Positions 41,318 through 50,023 of a stretch of DNA of 64,000 bases are shown here, piece by piece (positions within the stretch are counted from its first letter, which is position 1; the number at the start of each line of letters is the position of its first letter). Source of the DNA: Acinetobacter venetianus RAG-1 = CIP 110063 (GTDB lineage Bacteria; Pseudomonadota; Gammaproteobacteria; Pseudomonadales; Moraxellaceae). The stretch is taken from positions 910,722 to 974,721 of the forward strand of contig NZ_KB849558.1 in assembly GCF_000368585.1 (NCBI RefSeq), read 5' to 3'. A program made the translations under genes and the position numbers. Below the pieces are notes generated by a model. The model did not search any database. It saw only the letters and a list, made by a program, of their open reading frames with translations, and had not been told where the DNA came from.

Positions 41318-41641
41318 CTCAAACTTTGAATCGTGTGAATAGTATGGCAGTTTGATTGACTTTTAACAATCTATAAACCTATAAGTTATATCGCGTTTTT
41401 AATAATGAACTTCAAAGTTTAGTATTGGAATAAAAATTTAAAATTAAATTTTTTATCTCTTAAAATGGCTTATTTGATCATAAAAATAGCTATTCGAGCT
41501 AAAACAGTGTAAAAAGGCTTTGACTGTAAAGATTTTACCGCTGGTCAAGAAATACTATTGAATCAGCAATCTATTCGCATAAAATAAAAAGCGATGTGGT
41601 TATAATAAATTTCATGGATGTAGAATTTTTGGAGAGCTGGG
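41318..41641. other. Divergent intergenic region, argC to lipoprotein gene
   Basis: 324 bases, A+T-rich, no gene seen. It must contain both promoters; none stands out. GGAGAGCTGGG just before 41642 is the ribosome site of the lipoprotein gene. Confidence 0.5.
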
Positions 41642-43165
41642 ATGCCTTCTTTGAAATCAAAACAAAGATTAAATCAATTTATCTGTTTAAGTGTCAGCAC
41701 GCTTTTAGTTAGCACGGCTTTAGTTGGCTGTGGAAGTGGTGAAAGTAAGGCTAAAAATGATAGCACTCCAATTGTGACTGTTCCAAAACCAAAAAACTTT
41801 GATATTAAAACCTCACTTGAAATGCGAGATGTTGTAGTTAAAGTGTATGATAATTTCGACAATTCATTAGTTCTTGAACAACAAGTCAGCACAACTTCAA
41901 ATCTTACTATGACACTTCCAAAGGTTTTAGATACAAGTCATCTATATAGAATCGAAATATCTACAAAACCAAGTTCACTTATTTATAATTTCCTTAAAGG
42001 GCAATATCAAAGTGTATCAATTAACTTACATAGTATTGTTAGTGTAGATGTCAGTAATCTTACACAGACAATTTATATCAACCCAAATTCTGAAGCAATT
42101 TATCAACGCGCATTAATTCGTTCAGGGCAACTTCCAAATGAGGTTGAAGATCCAACAGGAATTAATGATTTACATGTAAAACTCGCTACACAAGATGTAA
42201 ATACAGCATTGCTAAATGCTTTCAACAGAATCAATATTCCTAACTTAAACCCTTCATATCAATTAAATATTTTCAGCCCTCAAGATGTAAGCACTGTTGC
42301 TGGTACAAACGTTTTTACCAGTGCCTTTTTCAGCTTTGGTTATATACAGCAATGGGCTAATAATTATCCTGACAATCCTTTCACTGAATTTACTAAGAAT
42401 CTTGCAATTGACCTTAAAGACGGGCAATTAGATGCTAAAAAGGTACGTGGTGACGCTACATCATTTGAATCACTTATCCCTCCTACACCAGATAATGTAG
42501 ATCCTGAAAAAAATAATTTAGTTGATATTGTTAAACTCCAAGAAAATACTCGCAATCTTTTTGCGAGTGCTCTTAAGGAAGCTACTCTTCAATTAGCGAC
42601 AAACTTTCAACAAAAAGCCACCAATCCAGATGGTTATATGTTATTAGAACAGAAAGCGTATTCAGGTAATACTCCAACAATCACATCAACCCTAACTTTT
42701 AGAGTTCCTGGTGCAGGTGACTACAGAAGAGCAGTCGGCTTTGTAGACACCACGGCAACGTGTAATGGCTCTATATATCCATGTAAACAAGGCATTACTG
42801 GAATCAATATTGTCAATCCAAATTTACCTTCTATCGAATATCTGATTGGTCACTATGAAGATTCAGCAAATAATTGTCAGCTAAATATTCGTGCAAATGG
42901 TGTACTTGAATTGATCAAGGGGTCTCAAATTTATCGTTCTGTACTTGATGCTGATAGTACTGACAACCTATTACAAGTAGACAAAGCAAACCGTGAGTAT
43001 TTACTTAATAGTAGCTCTACAGAACCAAATAATACTTCATTAGATTATTCTTTCGTACAGGTTAAAATCAAAGAAAATCAAGTGCAAAGTGCGAGTGCTG
43101 GTCTCGATAGCAGAAAAGCACCAGACCAATTACAAACCACACAGCTTCAGTGTAATTTTAGCTAA
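41642..43165 (+). CDS. Large lipoprotein of unknown function
   Basis: 507 residues. Lipoprotein signal with a long n-region and lipobox LVGC followed by GSGES, a sorting-neutral start compatible with the outer membrane. The mature part begins with a disordered Pro/Thr/Lys spacer, then a beta-sandwich-like section (about 55-150) and a mixed region with PEKNNLVDIVKLQENTRNLF. Two Cys pairs occur near TATCNGSIYPCKQG and at the C-terminus. I do not recognise a family beyond similarity in style to Acinetobacter-specific lipoproteins. It overlaps the end of the convergent YgjP-like gene by four bases. Confidence 0.75.
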   Translation: MPSLKSKQRLNQFICLSVSTLLVSTALVGCGSGESKAKNDSTPIVTVPKPKNFDIKTSLEMRDVVVKVYDNFDNSLVLEQQVSTTSNLTMTLPKVLDTSHLYRIEISTKPSSLIYNFLKGQYQSVSINLHSIVSVDVSNLTQTIYINPNSEAIYQRALIRSGQLPNEVEDPTGINDLHVKLATQDVNTALLNAFNRINIPNLNPSYQLNIFSPQDVSTVAGTNVFTSAFFSFGYIQQWANNYPDNPFTEFTKNLAIDLKDGQLDAKKVRGDATSFESLIPPTPDNVDPEKNNLVDIVKLQENTRNLFASALKEATLQLATNFQQKATNPDGYMLLEQKAYSGNTPTITSTLTFRVPGAGDYRRAVGFVDTTATCNGSIYPCKQGITGINIVNPNLPSIEYLIGHYEDSANNCQLNIRANGVLELIKGSQIYRSVLDADSTDNLLQVDKANREYLLNSSSTEPNNTSLDYSFVQVKIKENQVQSASAGLDSRKAPDQLQTTQLQCNFS

Positions 43166-43851
43166 ACATACCACCACGCAGGCAATTGAATATTTTTTAA
43201 TTGCTTGCGGTTTTCTAAATAGTTCTCATCATATTGAGCAACCGTATTCCAAAAAGCAGCGCTATGATCAAAATGTTTCGTATGTGCTAGTTCGTGAATA
43301 CATACAGACCGAACAATATGCTCAGGCATTAAAACCAAAGCGGCATTGAGCATGATGTCATGTTTAGCACTACAACTCCCCCAACGTGTCTTCGGTTTAC
43401 GTATAGAGCATTTTTGAAAAGGTAGCCCAATACTTGAACTTATTTGTTTTAAATATTCAGGCAAAAAGTGTTTCGCATAAGCAATCACTGCTGCTTGTAA
43501 AGCTTTCTCAAATTGTTCATTTCTTACAAAAAGACAATGCTGCTCAAAATCAAATTTAAATATTTGTCTTTGTTTTTGTTGAATAAGCTTAAATGTTTCT
43601 ACGTGATGAAATAATTTTAAATCTTCAGGTATAGCAACTGATTGACTAAACTTATTTTGCTGATTATTCCATGTCTCAATTAACCATTGTTCAGATTGAT
43701 TAAGAAATTGCTGAATTTGTCTAGTTGAAGCAAATAGCGGTACAGTTAACCGTATGCCCGATGGCTCAACACGCAAACGCAGGTTTCTCGCCCTTGCATG
43801 TCGAACAATTTTAATCTCAGGTAACAATGCTTCAGATAAGACGGCTCGCAT
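43162..43851 (-). CDS. YgjP-like zinc metallopeptidase (DUF45)
   Basis: 229 residues. The C-terminal part has KTRWGSCSAKHDIMLNAALV and the gluzincin motif HELAHTKHFDHSAAFW: two zinc His and the catalytic Glu in HELAH, and a further His six residues on. This is the YgjP/SprT-like DUF45 group, cytoplasmic, with unknown substrates. Its ATG overlaps the rpiA stop by one base (TAATG), so the genes are coupled. Confidence 0.85.
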   Translation of the reverse strand: MRAVLSEALLPEIKIVRHARARNLRLRVEPSGIRLTVPLFASTRQIQQFLNQSEQWLIETWNNQQNKFSQSVAIPEDLKLFHHVETFKLIQQKQRQIFKFDFEQHCLFVRNEQFEKALQAAVIAYAKHFLPEYLKQISSSIGLPFQKCSIRKPKTRWGSCSAKHDIMLNAALVLMPEHIVRSVCIHELAHTKHFDHSAAFWNTVAQYDENYLENRKQLKNIQLPAWWYV

Positions 43852-44522
43852 TACTGCGCAGTACGCTCTTCAATACCATTATCTGTCGCAACAATCGCAA
43901 TACTTGCCGCATTTAAAGCAAAAATTCCGTTTGTTACAACACCAGGAATGTTGTTAATCGTTTTCTCTAATTCAATTGCATTCAAAATGTTTAAATTAAA
44001 AACATCTAAAATAACGTTACCGTTATCTGTTACGACACCTTCACGGTAGACAGGATCACCACCTAAGGCAACAATCTTACGTGCAACCGCAGAGCGTGCC
44101 ATTGGAATAACTTCTACAGGAAGTGGAAAGTCGCGACCCAATTGATCCACCCATTTTGAATCATCAACGATACAAACAAATTTCTTTGCAATCGAAGCAA
44201 CAATTTTCTCACGGGTTAAAGCTGCGCCACCCCCTTTAATCATATGCATATGACGATCAATCTCATCAGCACCATCAACATAAGCATCTAATCCACCAAC
44301 CGAGTTCATGTCTACAACTTCGATACCAAGCTTTTTCAAACGCTCAGCTGTTGCATTTGAACTTGCCACGGCTGCTTCTAATTGCAACTCAGGTAATAAA
44401 TCGATTAAAAAGTTAACGGTACTTCCTGTTCCTACGCCCAAAATGCCGCCTTTCGGCAAATGTTTCAATGCTGCTTTTGCTGCAGCTTGTTTTTTTTCAT
44501 CTTGGGTTGCATATAGACTCAT
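43851..44522 (-). CDS. rpiA: Ribose-5-phosphate isomerase A
   Basis: 223 residues from [19 protein letters not shown]; a start at 44534 would add four residues. Motifs [20 protein letters not shown] and [14 protein letters not shown] are diagnostic, with the catalytic Glu in TREK. It interconverts ribose-5-phosphate and ribulose-5-phosphate. Divergent from ilvA with about 100 bases between. Confidence 0.96.
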   Translation of the reverse strand: MSLYATQDEKKQAAAKAALKHLPKGGILGVGTGSTVNFLIDLLPELQLEAAVASSNATAERLKKLGIEVVDMNSVGGLDAYVDGADEIDRHMHMIKGGGAALTREKIVASIAKKFVCIVDDSKWVDQLGRDFPLPVEVIPMARSAVARKIVALGGDPVYREGVVTDNGNVILDVFNLNILNAIELEKTINNIPGVVTNGIFALNAASIAIVATDNGIEERTAQ

Positions 44523-44626
44523 GACTTCACTCAACTATTTTGACATTTGCTGTAAGAAAACAGCGCAAATGCACAGGGGTTTGCTACAATGTTCACCTAT
44601 TTTAAACTGTTATAGGGAAGATGAAC

Positions 44627-46165
44627 ATGCTGTCTCGTGTGGTACGACAAATTTTACAAGCAACGGTTTATGATGTTGCGATTGAAACACCGCTTGAAGC
44701 AGCTCCACGAATTAGTCAAAAAATTAATAATAACATTCGATTTAAACGTGAAGATTTACAACCCGTGTTCTCTTTCAAACTACGTGGTGCCTATAACCGT
44801 ATTAGTCAATTACCAAAAGACCAACTAGATCGTGGTGTTATTTGCGCATCAGCAGGTAACCATGCTCAAGGTGTCGCATTATCTGGAAAAAAATTAGGTA
44901 TTCCAGCCATTATCGTTATGCCAAGCACAACGCCTGACATTAAAGTTCAAGCAGTTAAAAGCCTTGGTGGTCAAGTTGTTCTTCATGGCGATAGCTTTGA
45001 TGTTGCGAATAAATATGCTAAACAACGTGCCGAAACAGAAGGCTTAGTTTTCATTCCACCTTATGACGATGAACTTGTGATTGCTGGCCAAGGTACAATA
45101 GCCAATGAGTTATTGCGTCAATGGCGTGATGTAGAATACGTTTTCGTTGCTGTTGGTGGCGGTGGATTGATTGCTGGTGTCGCTGCTTACTTAGGTGAAG
45201 TTGCACCGCATGTAAAAGTCATTGGTGTTGAATATGAAGAGTCAGCATGTCTTAAAGCTGCTCTGGAAACAAATGAACGTGTGATTTTACCTCATGTTGG
45301 TTTATTTGCTGATGGCACTGCTGTTGCTCAAATCGGTGAATTACCTTTTGAAATGGTTCGCTTGCGCAAATCTGATAATTCTGGACCTATCGTTGAACCT
45401 GATATCATCACCGTAAATACAGATGAAATCTGTGCTGCGATCAAAGATACATTTGATGAAAACCGCAGTATTGTTGAACCGTCTGGTGCAATGGCTTTAG
45501 CTGGTATTAAAAAATATGTTGCTGAACATCAATTGACTGGCAAAAACATGGTGTCAATTGTTTGTGGTGCCAACATGAATTTTGATCGTCTACGTTATAT
45601 TGCTGAACGTACAGAGTTAGGAGAACGCAAAGAAGCGATCTATGCCGTCACTATCCCAGAGCAAAAAGGAGCATTCCTTCATTTTTGTCGCGCCTTACAA
45701 GGTCGAAACATTACTGAGTTTAACTACCGTGCAAGCGATAGTAATCAAGCACAAGTATTTGTTGGCATTAGCTTAAAAGGTGGCGAAACTGAACGCCATG
45801 AAATTCATGAAATGCTCAAACAGCAGTATGAAGTGGATGATCTATCTGATGATGAAGTTGCTAAACTTCACATCCGCTACTTAATTGGCGGACATGCAAA
45901 TATTGAAAATGAACGTTTGTTCCGTGTGGAATTTCCTGAGCGACCTGGCGCACTCTTAACTTTCCTTGAGCGTTTAGGCCCGACACATAACATCACATTA
46001 TTCCACTATCGCAATCACGGTGCTGCTGAAGGTCGTGTTCTTGTGGGATTACAAGCAACTGATGCAAAACAGAATCCAGATGGTCTTGTAGAGACTTTAG
46101 AGCAAATCACATATCCTTATGCTGAGATTAGCGATAACATTGGCTATAAGCGCTTCCTCAAATAA
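44627..46165 (+). CDS. ilvA: Threonine ammonia-lyase, biosynthetic
   Basis: 512 residues from the ATG at 44627, which has AGGGAAG at a proper distance; the ATG at 44621 is too close to it. PLP Lys51 lies in FSFKLRGAYN; SAGNHAQGVA binds PLP phosphate and VAVGGGGLIAG is the glycine loop. Two ACT-like regulatory domains occupy the last 190 residues (starting AIYAVTIPEQKGAF and LFRVEFPERPGALL), as in isoleucine-inhibited enzymes. It deaminates threonine to 2-oxobutanoate, committing it to isoleucine. A terminator follows. Confidence 0.96.
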   Translation: MLSRVVRQILQATVYDVAIETPLEAAPRISQKINNNIRFKREDLQPVFSFKLRGAYNRISQLPKDQLDRGVICASAGNHAQGVALSGKKLGIPAIIVMPSTTPDIKVQAVKSLGGQVVLHGDSFDVANKYAKQRAETEGLVFIPPYDDELVIAGQGTIANELLRQWRDVEYVFVAVGGGGLIAGVAAYLGEVAPHVKVIGVEYEESACLKAALETNERVILPHVGLFADGTAVAQIGELPFEMVRLRKSDNSGPIVEPDIITVNTDEICAAIKDTFDENRSIVEPSGAMALAGIKKYVAEHQLTGKNMVSIVCGANMNFDRLRYIAERTELGERKEAIYAVTIPEQKGAFLHFCRALQGRNITEFNYRASDSNQAQVFVGISLKGGETERHEIHEMLKQQYEVDDLSDDEVAKLHIRYLIGGHANIENERLFRVEFPERPGALLTFLERLGPTHNITLFHYRNHGAAEGRVLVGLQATDAKQNPDGLVETLEQITYPYAEISDNIGYKRFLK

Positions 46166-46181
46166 GCAAAAAAAGATAGTG

Positions 46182-46213
46182 ATAAAGCCGACTTTATGTC
46201 GGCTTTATTTATA
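46182..46213 (+). terminator. Terminator of ilvA
   Basis: ATAAAGCCGAC, loop TTTAT, GTCGGCTTTAT and TTAT; an 11-bp stem with a short U-run. Confidence 0.8.
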
Positions 46214-46327
46214 TTAAATGAGTGTAGAATCTCTTGAAGATTTGACACACAAAATCATTACAAATCGACAAGTTATTCCATTTAAAATAGATAAAAGTAT
46301 ATTTTTATCATTTAGTTAAGGATAGAT

Positions 46328-46978
46328 ATGGCACAGTTCGCAGTCATTGGTTTAGGTAGTTTTGGAGCAACTGTCGCATTAGAACTCACCAAACTTCATC
46401 ATGATGTTATTGGTATTGATACACTAAAAAGAAATGTTGAGAATCTGGCAGATCAAATTACACACGCAGTTATTGCAGATGCGACTGACGAACATGTTTT
46501 GGAAGAACTAAATATTCAAAATTGTGATGCGGTCATTGTTGCAATTGGTGAGGATATTGAAGCGAGTATTTTATGTGTATTGAACCTAAAAAGTTTAGGT
46601 GTAGAAAAGATATTAGTAAAAGCAAAAACCAAAGCACATCATACAATTTTGTCTCACTTAGATATCACTAAGATTATTCATCCAGAAGAAGATATGGGGG
46701 TACGTGTTGCCCAAGCTTTAAATTACCCAATGGTCAGTCGCTACATGTCACTTGATCATGATCACTATATTATTAAAGTCCCTGTGAATGAAAAACTCAA
46801 TAATGTAAATCTCTCAGGCATCCTTGCTCAAGAACCAAATATTAAATTACTGTTATTGAAACGGGATCAACAAATTCTTTATGAAACAGATACCAACTTT
46901 ACCTTAAAAACAGGTGACGTCCTGATCTTAGAAGGCTTGCTCAACCATCTTAAAAAACTTTCAGGATGTTTCAGCTAG
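46328..46978 (+). CDS. ktrA: KtrA-type potassium uptake regulatory subunit (RCK protein)
   Basis: 216 residues. The RCK_N domain starts AQFAVIGLGSFGATVALEL with GxGxxG at 8-13 and an acidic residue ending strand two (GIDTL). An RCK_C domain follows from about residue 140 (YPMVSRYMSLDHDHYIIKVP). Single-RCK length distinguishes KtrA from the double TrkA. It forms a ring that gates the membrane subunit in response to ATP/ADP or NADH. AAGGA lies before the ATG. It is one base upstream of ktrB. Confidence 0.9.
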   Translation: MAQFAVIGLGSFGATVALELTKLHHDVIGIDTLKRNVENLADQITHAVIADATDEHVLEELNIQNCDAVIVAIGEDIEASILCVLNLKSLGVEKILVKAKTKAHHTILSHLDITKIIHPEEDMGVRVAQALNYPMVSRYMSLDHDHYIIKVPVNEKLNNVNLSGILAQEPNIKLLLLKRDQQILYETDTNFTLKTGDVLILEGLLNHLKKLSGCFS

Positions 46979-46979
46979 A

Positions 46980-48317
46980 ATGTCAATGCAAATGAATTCC
47001 CAGAAAATTTTTAACCTAAGCCCCCCATCCTTACTTGCGATTGGTTTTTTAAGCTTTATTGTTATTGGAACAATATTGCTTAAACTCCCATTTATGCAAA
47101 AAGAAGAATTGAGCTGGATGGATGCGCTGTTTACCGCTACGTCAGCGGTAACAATTACTGGACTTTCTGTCGTAAATATTAATGATACGTTTAACCACCT
47201 TGGCCAATTTGTGATTTTGCTGTTGATTCAATCTGGTGGTTTGGGGTTCATGACGTTTGCAATTCTAGCTGCACTTAGCCTTTCCCCCAAGGTCGGCTTA
47301 AAGCAACAAATGATGGCTCAAGATAGTTTAGGACAAACCAGCTTATCGAAAGTTACATTTGTTGCAAAAGGTGTTGTGGCGTATACACTGCTTTTTGAGT
47401 TAATTGGGGTCATCATTTTAACGACCGCTTTTACACCTATTTATGGCTTTGCACGCGGTCTATACTATGCTGTGTTTTATAGTGTTTCAGCTTTTAATAA
47501 TGCTGGATTTTCATTATTTGACAATAGTTTAATGAATTTTCAACACAACTATTTAATCAGTATTACGATTAGCTCACTTTATATATTAGGGGGTATCGGC
47601 TTCCTTGTACTGATGGATATAAAACAGCATAAGCGCTGGAGCAAATTAAGTCCGAACAGCAAGTTAATTTTAAGTGCGATCGCAATTTTAAATTTGGTTG
47701 CCTTTATATTGGTTTGGATTTTAGAGTCAAATAATCCTTTAACGCTCGGCCCTATGAGCTTTAGTGAGCAAGCTGCAAATGCTTGGTTTCAAGCAACAGT
47801 CCCACGCTCATCAGGGTTTAATACAATTGATACTGGAGCGATGAATCACAGCACTGGGCTTCTCACCATGTTATTGATGTTTATTGGTGGTGGATCACTC
47901 AGTACAGCTGGGGGTATTAAAGTCGGCACATTCGTTGTTCTATTTTTATGCGTGATTTCTTTCTTGAGACGCAATGAAGAAATACGCATTTTCAACCACT
48001 CAATTTCACATGAAACGACATACAAAGCACTTGCCGTCACTGCGATCACAGGAATGTTGGTGTTCTTTGGTTATTTTATTTTATTAGTCTTAGAACCAGA
48101 ACTCGATGTTTTTGATCTGATGTTTGAGGTCGTTTCAGCGGCATGTACCGTTGGTCTTTCACGTGGTCTTACAGGAGAGCTACATGATGGTAGTTTATTC
48201 GTGCTCAGCATATTAATGTTTACTGGACGATTAGGCCCTCTTACGCTTGCCTACTTAATTGCAACACCGAAGAAGAGCCGTTTAAAACATGCAAATGCCA
48301 ATATTCAGATTGGATAA
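46980..48317 (+). CDS. ktrB: KtrB-type potassium/sodium transporter membrane subunit
   Basis: 445 residues, SKT (Trk/Ktr/HKT) superfamily with four M1-P-M2 repeats and about eight helices plus pore loops. Filter-like loops are visible at FTATSAVTITGLSVV, SVSAFNNAGFSLF, TVPRSSGFNTID and EVVSAACTVGLSRGLT, each with a conserved Gly. GGSLSTAGGIKVGTF is the usual loop after the third pore. It imports K+ with Na+ in the inner membrane. Its 3' end overlaps the convergent C39-like gene by 13 bases. Confidence 0.92.
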   Translation: MSMQMNSQKIFNLSPPSLLAIGFLSFIVIGTILLKLPFMQKEELSWMDALFTATSAVTITGLSVVNINDTFNHLGQFVILLLIQSGGLGFMTFAILAALSLSPKVGLKQQMMAQDSLGQTSLSKVTFVAKGVVAYTLLFELIGVIILTTAFTPIYGFARGLYYAVFYSVSAFNNAGFSLFDNSLMNFQHNYLISITISSLYILGGIGFLVLMDIKQHKRWSKLSPNSKLILSAIAILNLVAFILVWILESNNPLTLGPMSFSEQAANAWFQATVPRSSGFNTIDTGAMNHSTGLLTMLLMFIGGGSLSTAGGIKVGTFVVLFLCVISFLRRNEEIRIFNHSISHETTYKALAVTAITGMLVFFGYFILLVLEPELDVFDLMFEVVSAACTVGLSRGLTGELHDGSLFVLSILMFTGRLGPLTLAYLIATPKKSRLKHANANIQIG

Positions 48318-48832
48318 TGCTCTACAGGCTGCTCAATGACAATGACCTGCTGACATATACCGTCAGCTTGTCGTTGCCTTTCAAATACTGCTTTATTCAT
48401 CACATCAAAATGATCACAGAAACTAATTTCATGCTCATCTATTGAGTAGATTAAAGATTGATTTCCTGTACCTTCCAATGTGTCATAAAACACAATAATA
48501 AACTTACCCTCTTCAAATGCTTGCTGAATTTCAGCATAAGTTAAGGCAGCTCCAATTGGAATCTGAAGTCGTTTCGCTTCAACAAAAATTTGCTTTTCTT
48601 TTTCATCAACATTAGGGTCTGGTGCAGTATAAAAAGAAACCTTAAACCCTAGTTTTTTCAATGCAACAGCCAAAGCAATCGTAAATGTTCCATCAATTTG
48701 ATCATGACCAGATAATTTAATCAGGTCAGCAATATCAATATGGGTTTGATATTGCTTTAAAATCAACCAAATTGCGAACACGCCACAATTTGCTTCAAGC
48801 TGTAATAATGGCTCTGGAATATTTAAACTCAT
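48305..48832 (-). CDS. Peptidase C39-like domain protein, possibly inactive
   Basis: 175 residues. The N-terminus LLQLEANCGVFAIWLILKQY matches the Q-x5-C catalytic loop of C39 peptidases (Gln and Cys present). The region where C39 enzymes have GHFVVLxGID reads GNQSLIYSID, so the catalytic His seems lost; the following FCDHF has an Asp/His that might substitute. No signal peptide and no ABC-transporter domains. It may be a pseudo-peptidase or binding module. It starts at the base after the pldA stop, so it is coupled to pldA. Confidence 0.68.
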   Translation of the reverse strand: MSLNIPEPLLQLEANCGVFAIWLILKQYQTHIDIADLIKLSGHDQIDGTFTIALAVALKKLGFKVSFYTAPDPNVDEKEKQIFVEAKRLQIPIGAALTYAEIQQAFEEGKFIIVFYDTLEGTGNQSLIYSIDEHEISFCDHFDVMNKAVFERQRQADGICQQVIVIEQPVEHYPI

Positions 48833-50002
48833 TTAATACCAATTCATTAAGGATACACCCAAGCCAACATAAGTTGCTCGATGATTATAATCAATTAGGC
48901 TCTCACCATATCCATCAAATAATTGCAGATGTCCACGTAATTTACCTTTGATTGGAAATGCCCAATCAAACTGTACAGCACCATGAGAACGATCACCGCC
49001 TTTAAGGGAATGGCGTAACATCAATGAAAAATCATTATCACCTTTACGATAAAAAGCAGTTAAATCACCACGACCAATATAATCTTTAATATCTGGATTA
49101 TTATCATCTTTCGCATTTTCCTCAACGCGATACCATGGACGTAACATCAAAGCAAAATTGTCTTTTTCAAAACCTAAATTGAAAATCACACGATTCCAGC
49201 TACGTGATAACGGGTCAGAACGGCCATTTGATTGATGGTTGAGTGTCACGCCAAGCAAACGTGCATTTAACCCCAGAACTTCATAGTTTGTTCTAAACAT
49301 TAAGCTTGCTTCAGGCTCATAATTTGTCTCACGGAATGGGCGAGATTCCTCCGAGTTAAACACCTGCCAACGAGATGACTGGGTATAACCTAACCATAAG
49401 TCACCATTGTTTCCAATAATATTTTCCCATGCTTTTGTTTTTAAGGAAATTTGGAACTTTGCTTCGGTTGACGTTAAATTCTGTTTGTCAGTAACTGTAT
49501 TATTGGGATTTGGACTGCTAGGAAATTCATTTTTATCACTTGTCCAAAACGCAGGAAGCAAATAAACAGGCTGATAAGCACGAATATTCCATACACCAAG
49601 TTTACTTTCTTCGGATAATTCCCAACGGCGATCAAGCAGAGAAACATTAGGATCAAATTTAGGCGCTGCGCCTAATACATGTAAGTCGCTAACCTTTTGA
49701 ACCACCTTATCTTTCAAAGACACAGGCTTATTTGTCTCATTCGGCTCAACTACAGGTACAGCTGCAGAAACCTCTGGTGCGGCATCTGTTTGCGCTTGTG
49801 TTGGAATAATGGTTGGTGCTTTAAAAAGACTGTCATAACATGCTAAACGCTCTGCATTAGAAGCTAAGGCAACACAGGCATCAACAGTTGCTGGACTAGC
49901 AGGCGTGGTTGCCTGAGCATTTGCACCAGCCGTAGCAAAAGAACTAAGTATAGTGACTATACTTAGTTCTAAATGACTACGTTCAAATGATTTGAACGCC
50001 AT
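48833..50002 (-). CDS. pldA: Outer membrane phospholipase A (OMPLA)
   Basis: 389 residues from MAFKSFERSH, with GGAGA seven bases upstream; an ATG at 50014 is too close to that site. Signal peptide ending near ANAQA. An N-terminal extension holds a Cys pair (VDACVALA, RLACYDSL). The barrel part has the OMPLA hallmark NHQSNGRSDPLSRSWNRV with catalytic His and Ser, preceded by WLGYTQSSRWQVFN. It hydrolyses outer-membrane phospholipids in a Ca2+-dependent dimer. The open frame ends SLMNWY, a typical C-terminal aromatic barrel residue. Confidence 0.93.
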   Translation of the reverse strand: MAFKSFERSHLELSIVTILSSFATAGANAQATTPASPATVDACVALASNAERLACYDSLFKAPTIIPTQAQTDAAPEVSAAVPVVEPNETNKPVSLKDKVVQKVSDLHVLGAAPKFDPNVSLLDRRWELSEESKLGVWNIRAYQPVYLLPAFWTSDKNEFPSSPNPNNTVTDKQNLTSTEAKFQISLKTKAWENIIGNNGDLWLGYTQSSRWQVFNSEESRPFRETNYEPEASLMFRTNYEVLGLNARLLGVTLNHQSNGRSDPLSRSWNRVIFNLGFEKDNFALMLRPWYRVEENAKDDNNPDIKDYIGRGDLTAFYRKGDNDFSLMLRHSLKGGDRSHGAVQFDWAFPIKGKLRGHLQLFDGYGESLIDYNHRATYVGLGVSLMNWY

Positions 50003-50023
50003 ATATTTCTCCAATTTTTTCTT

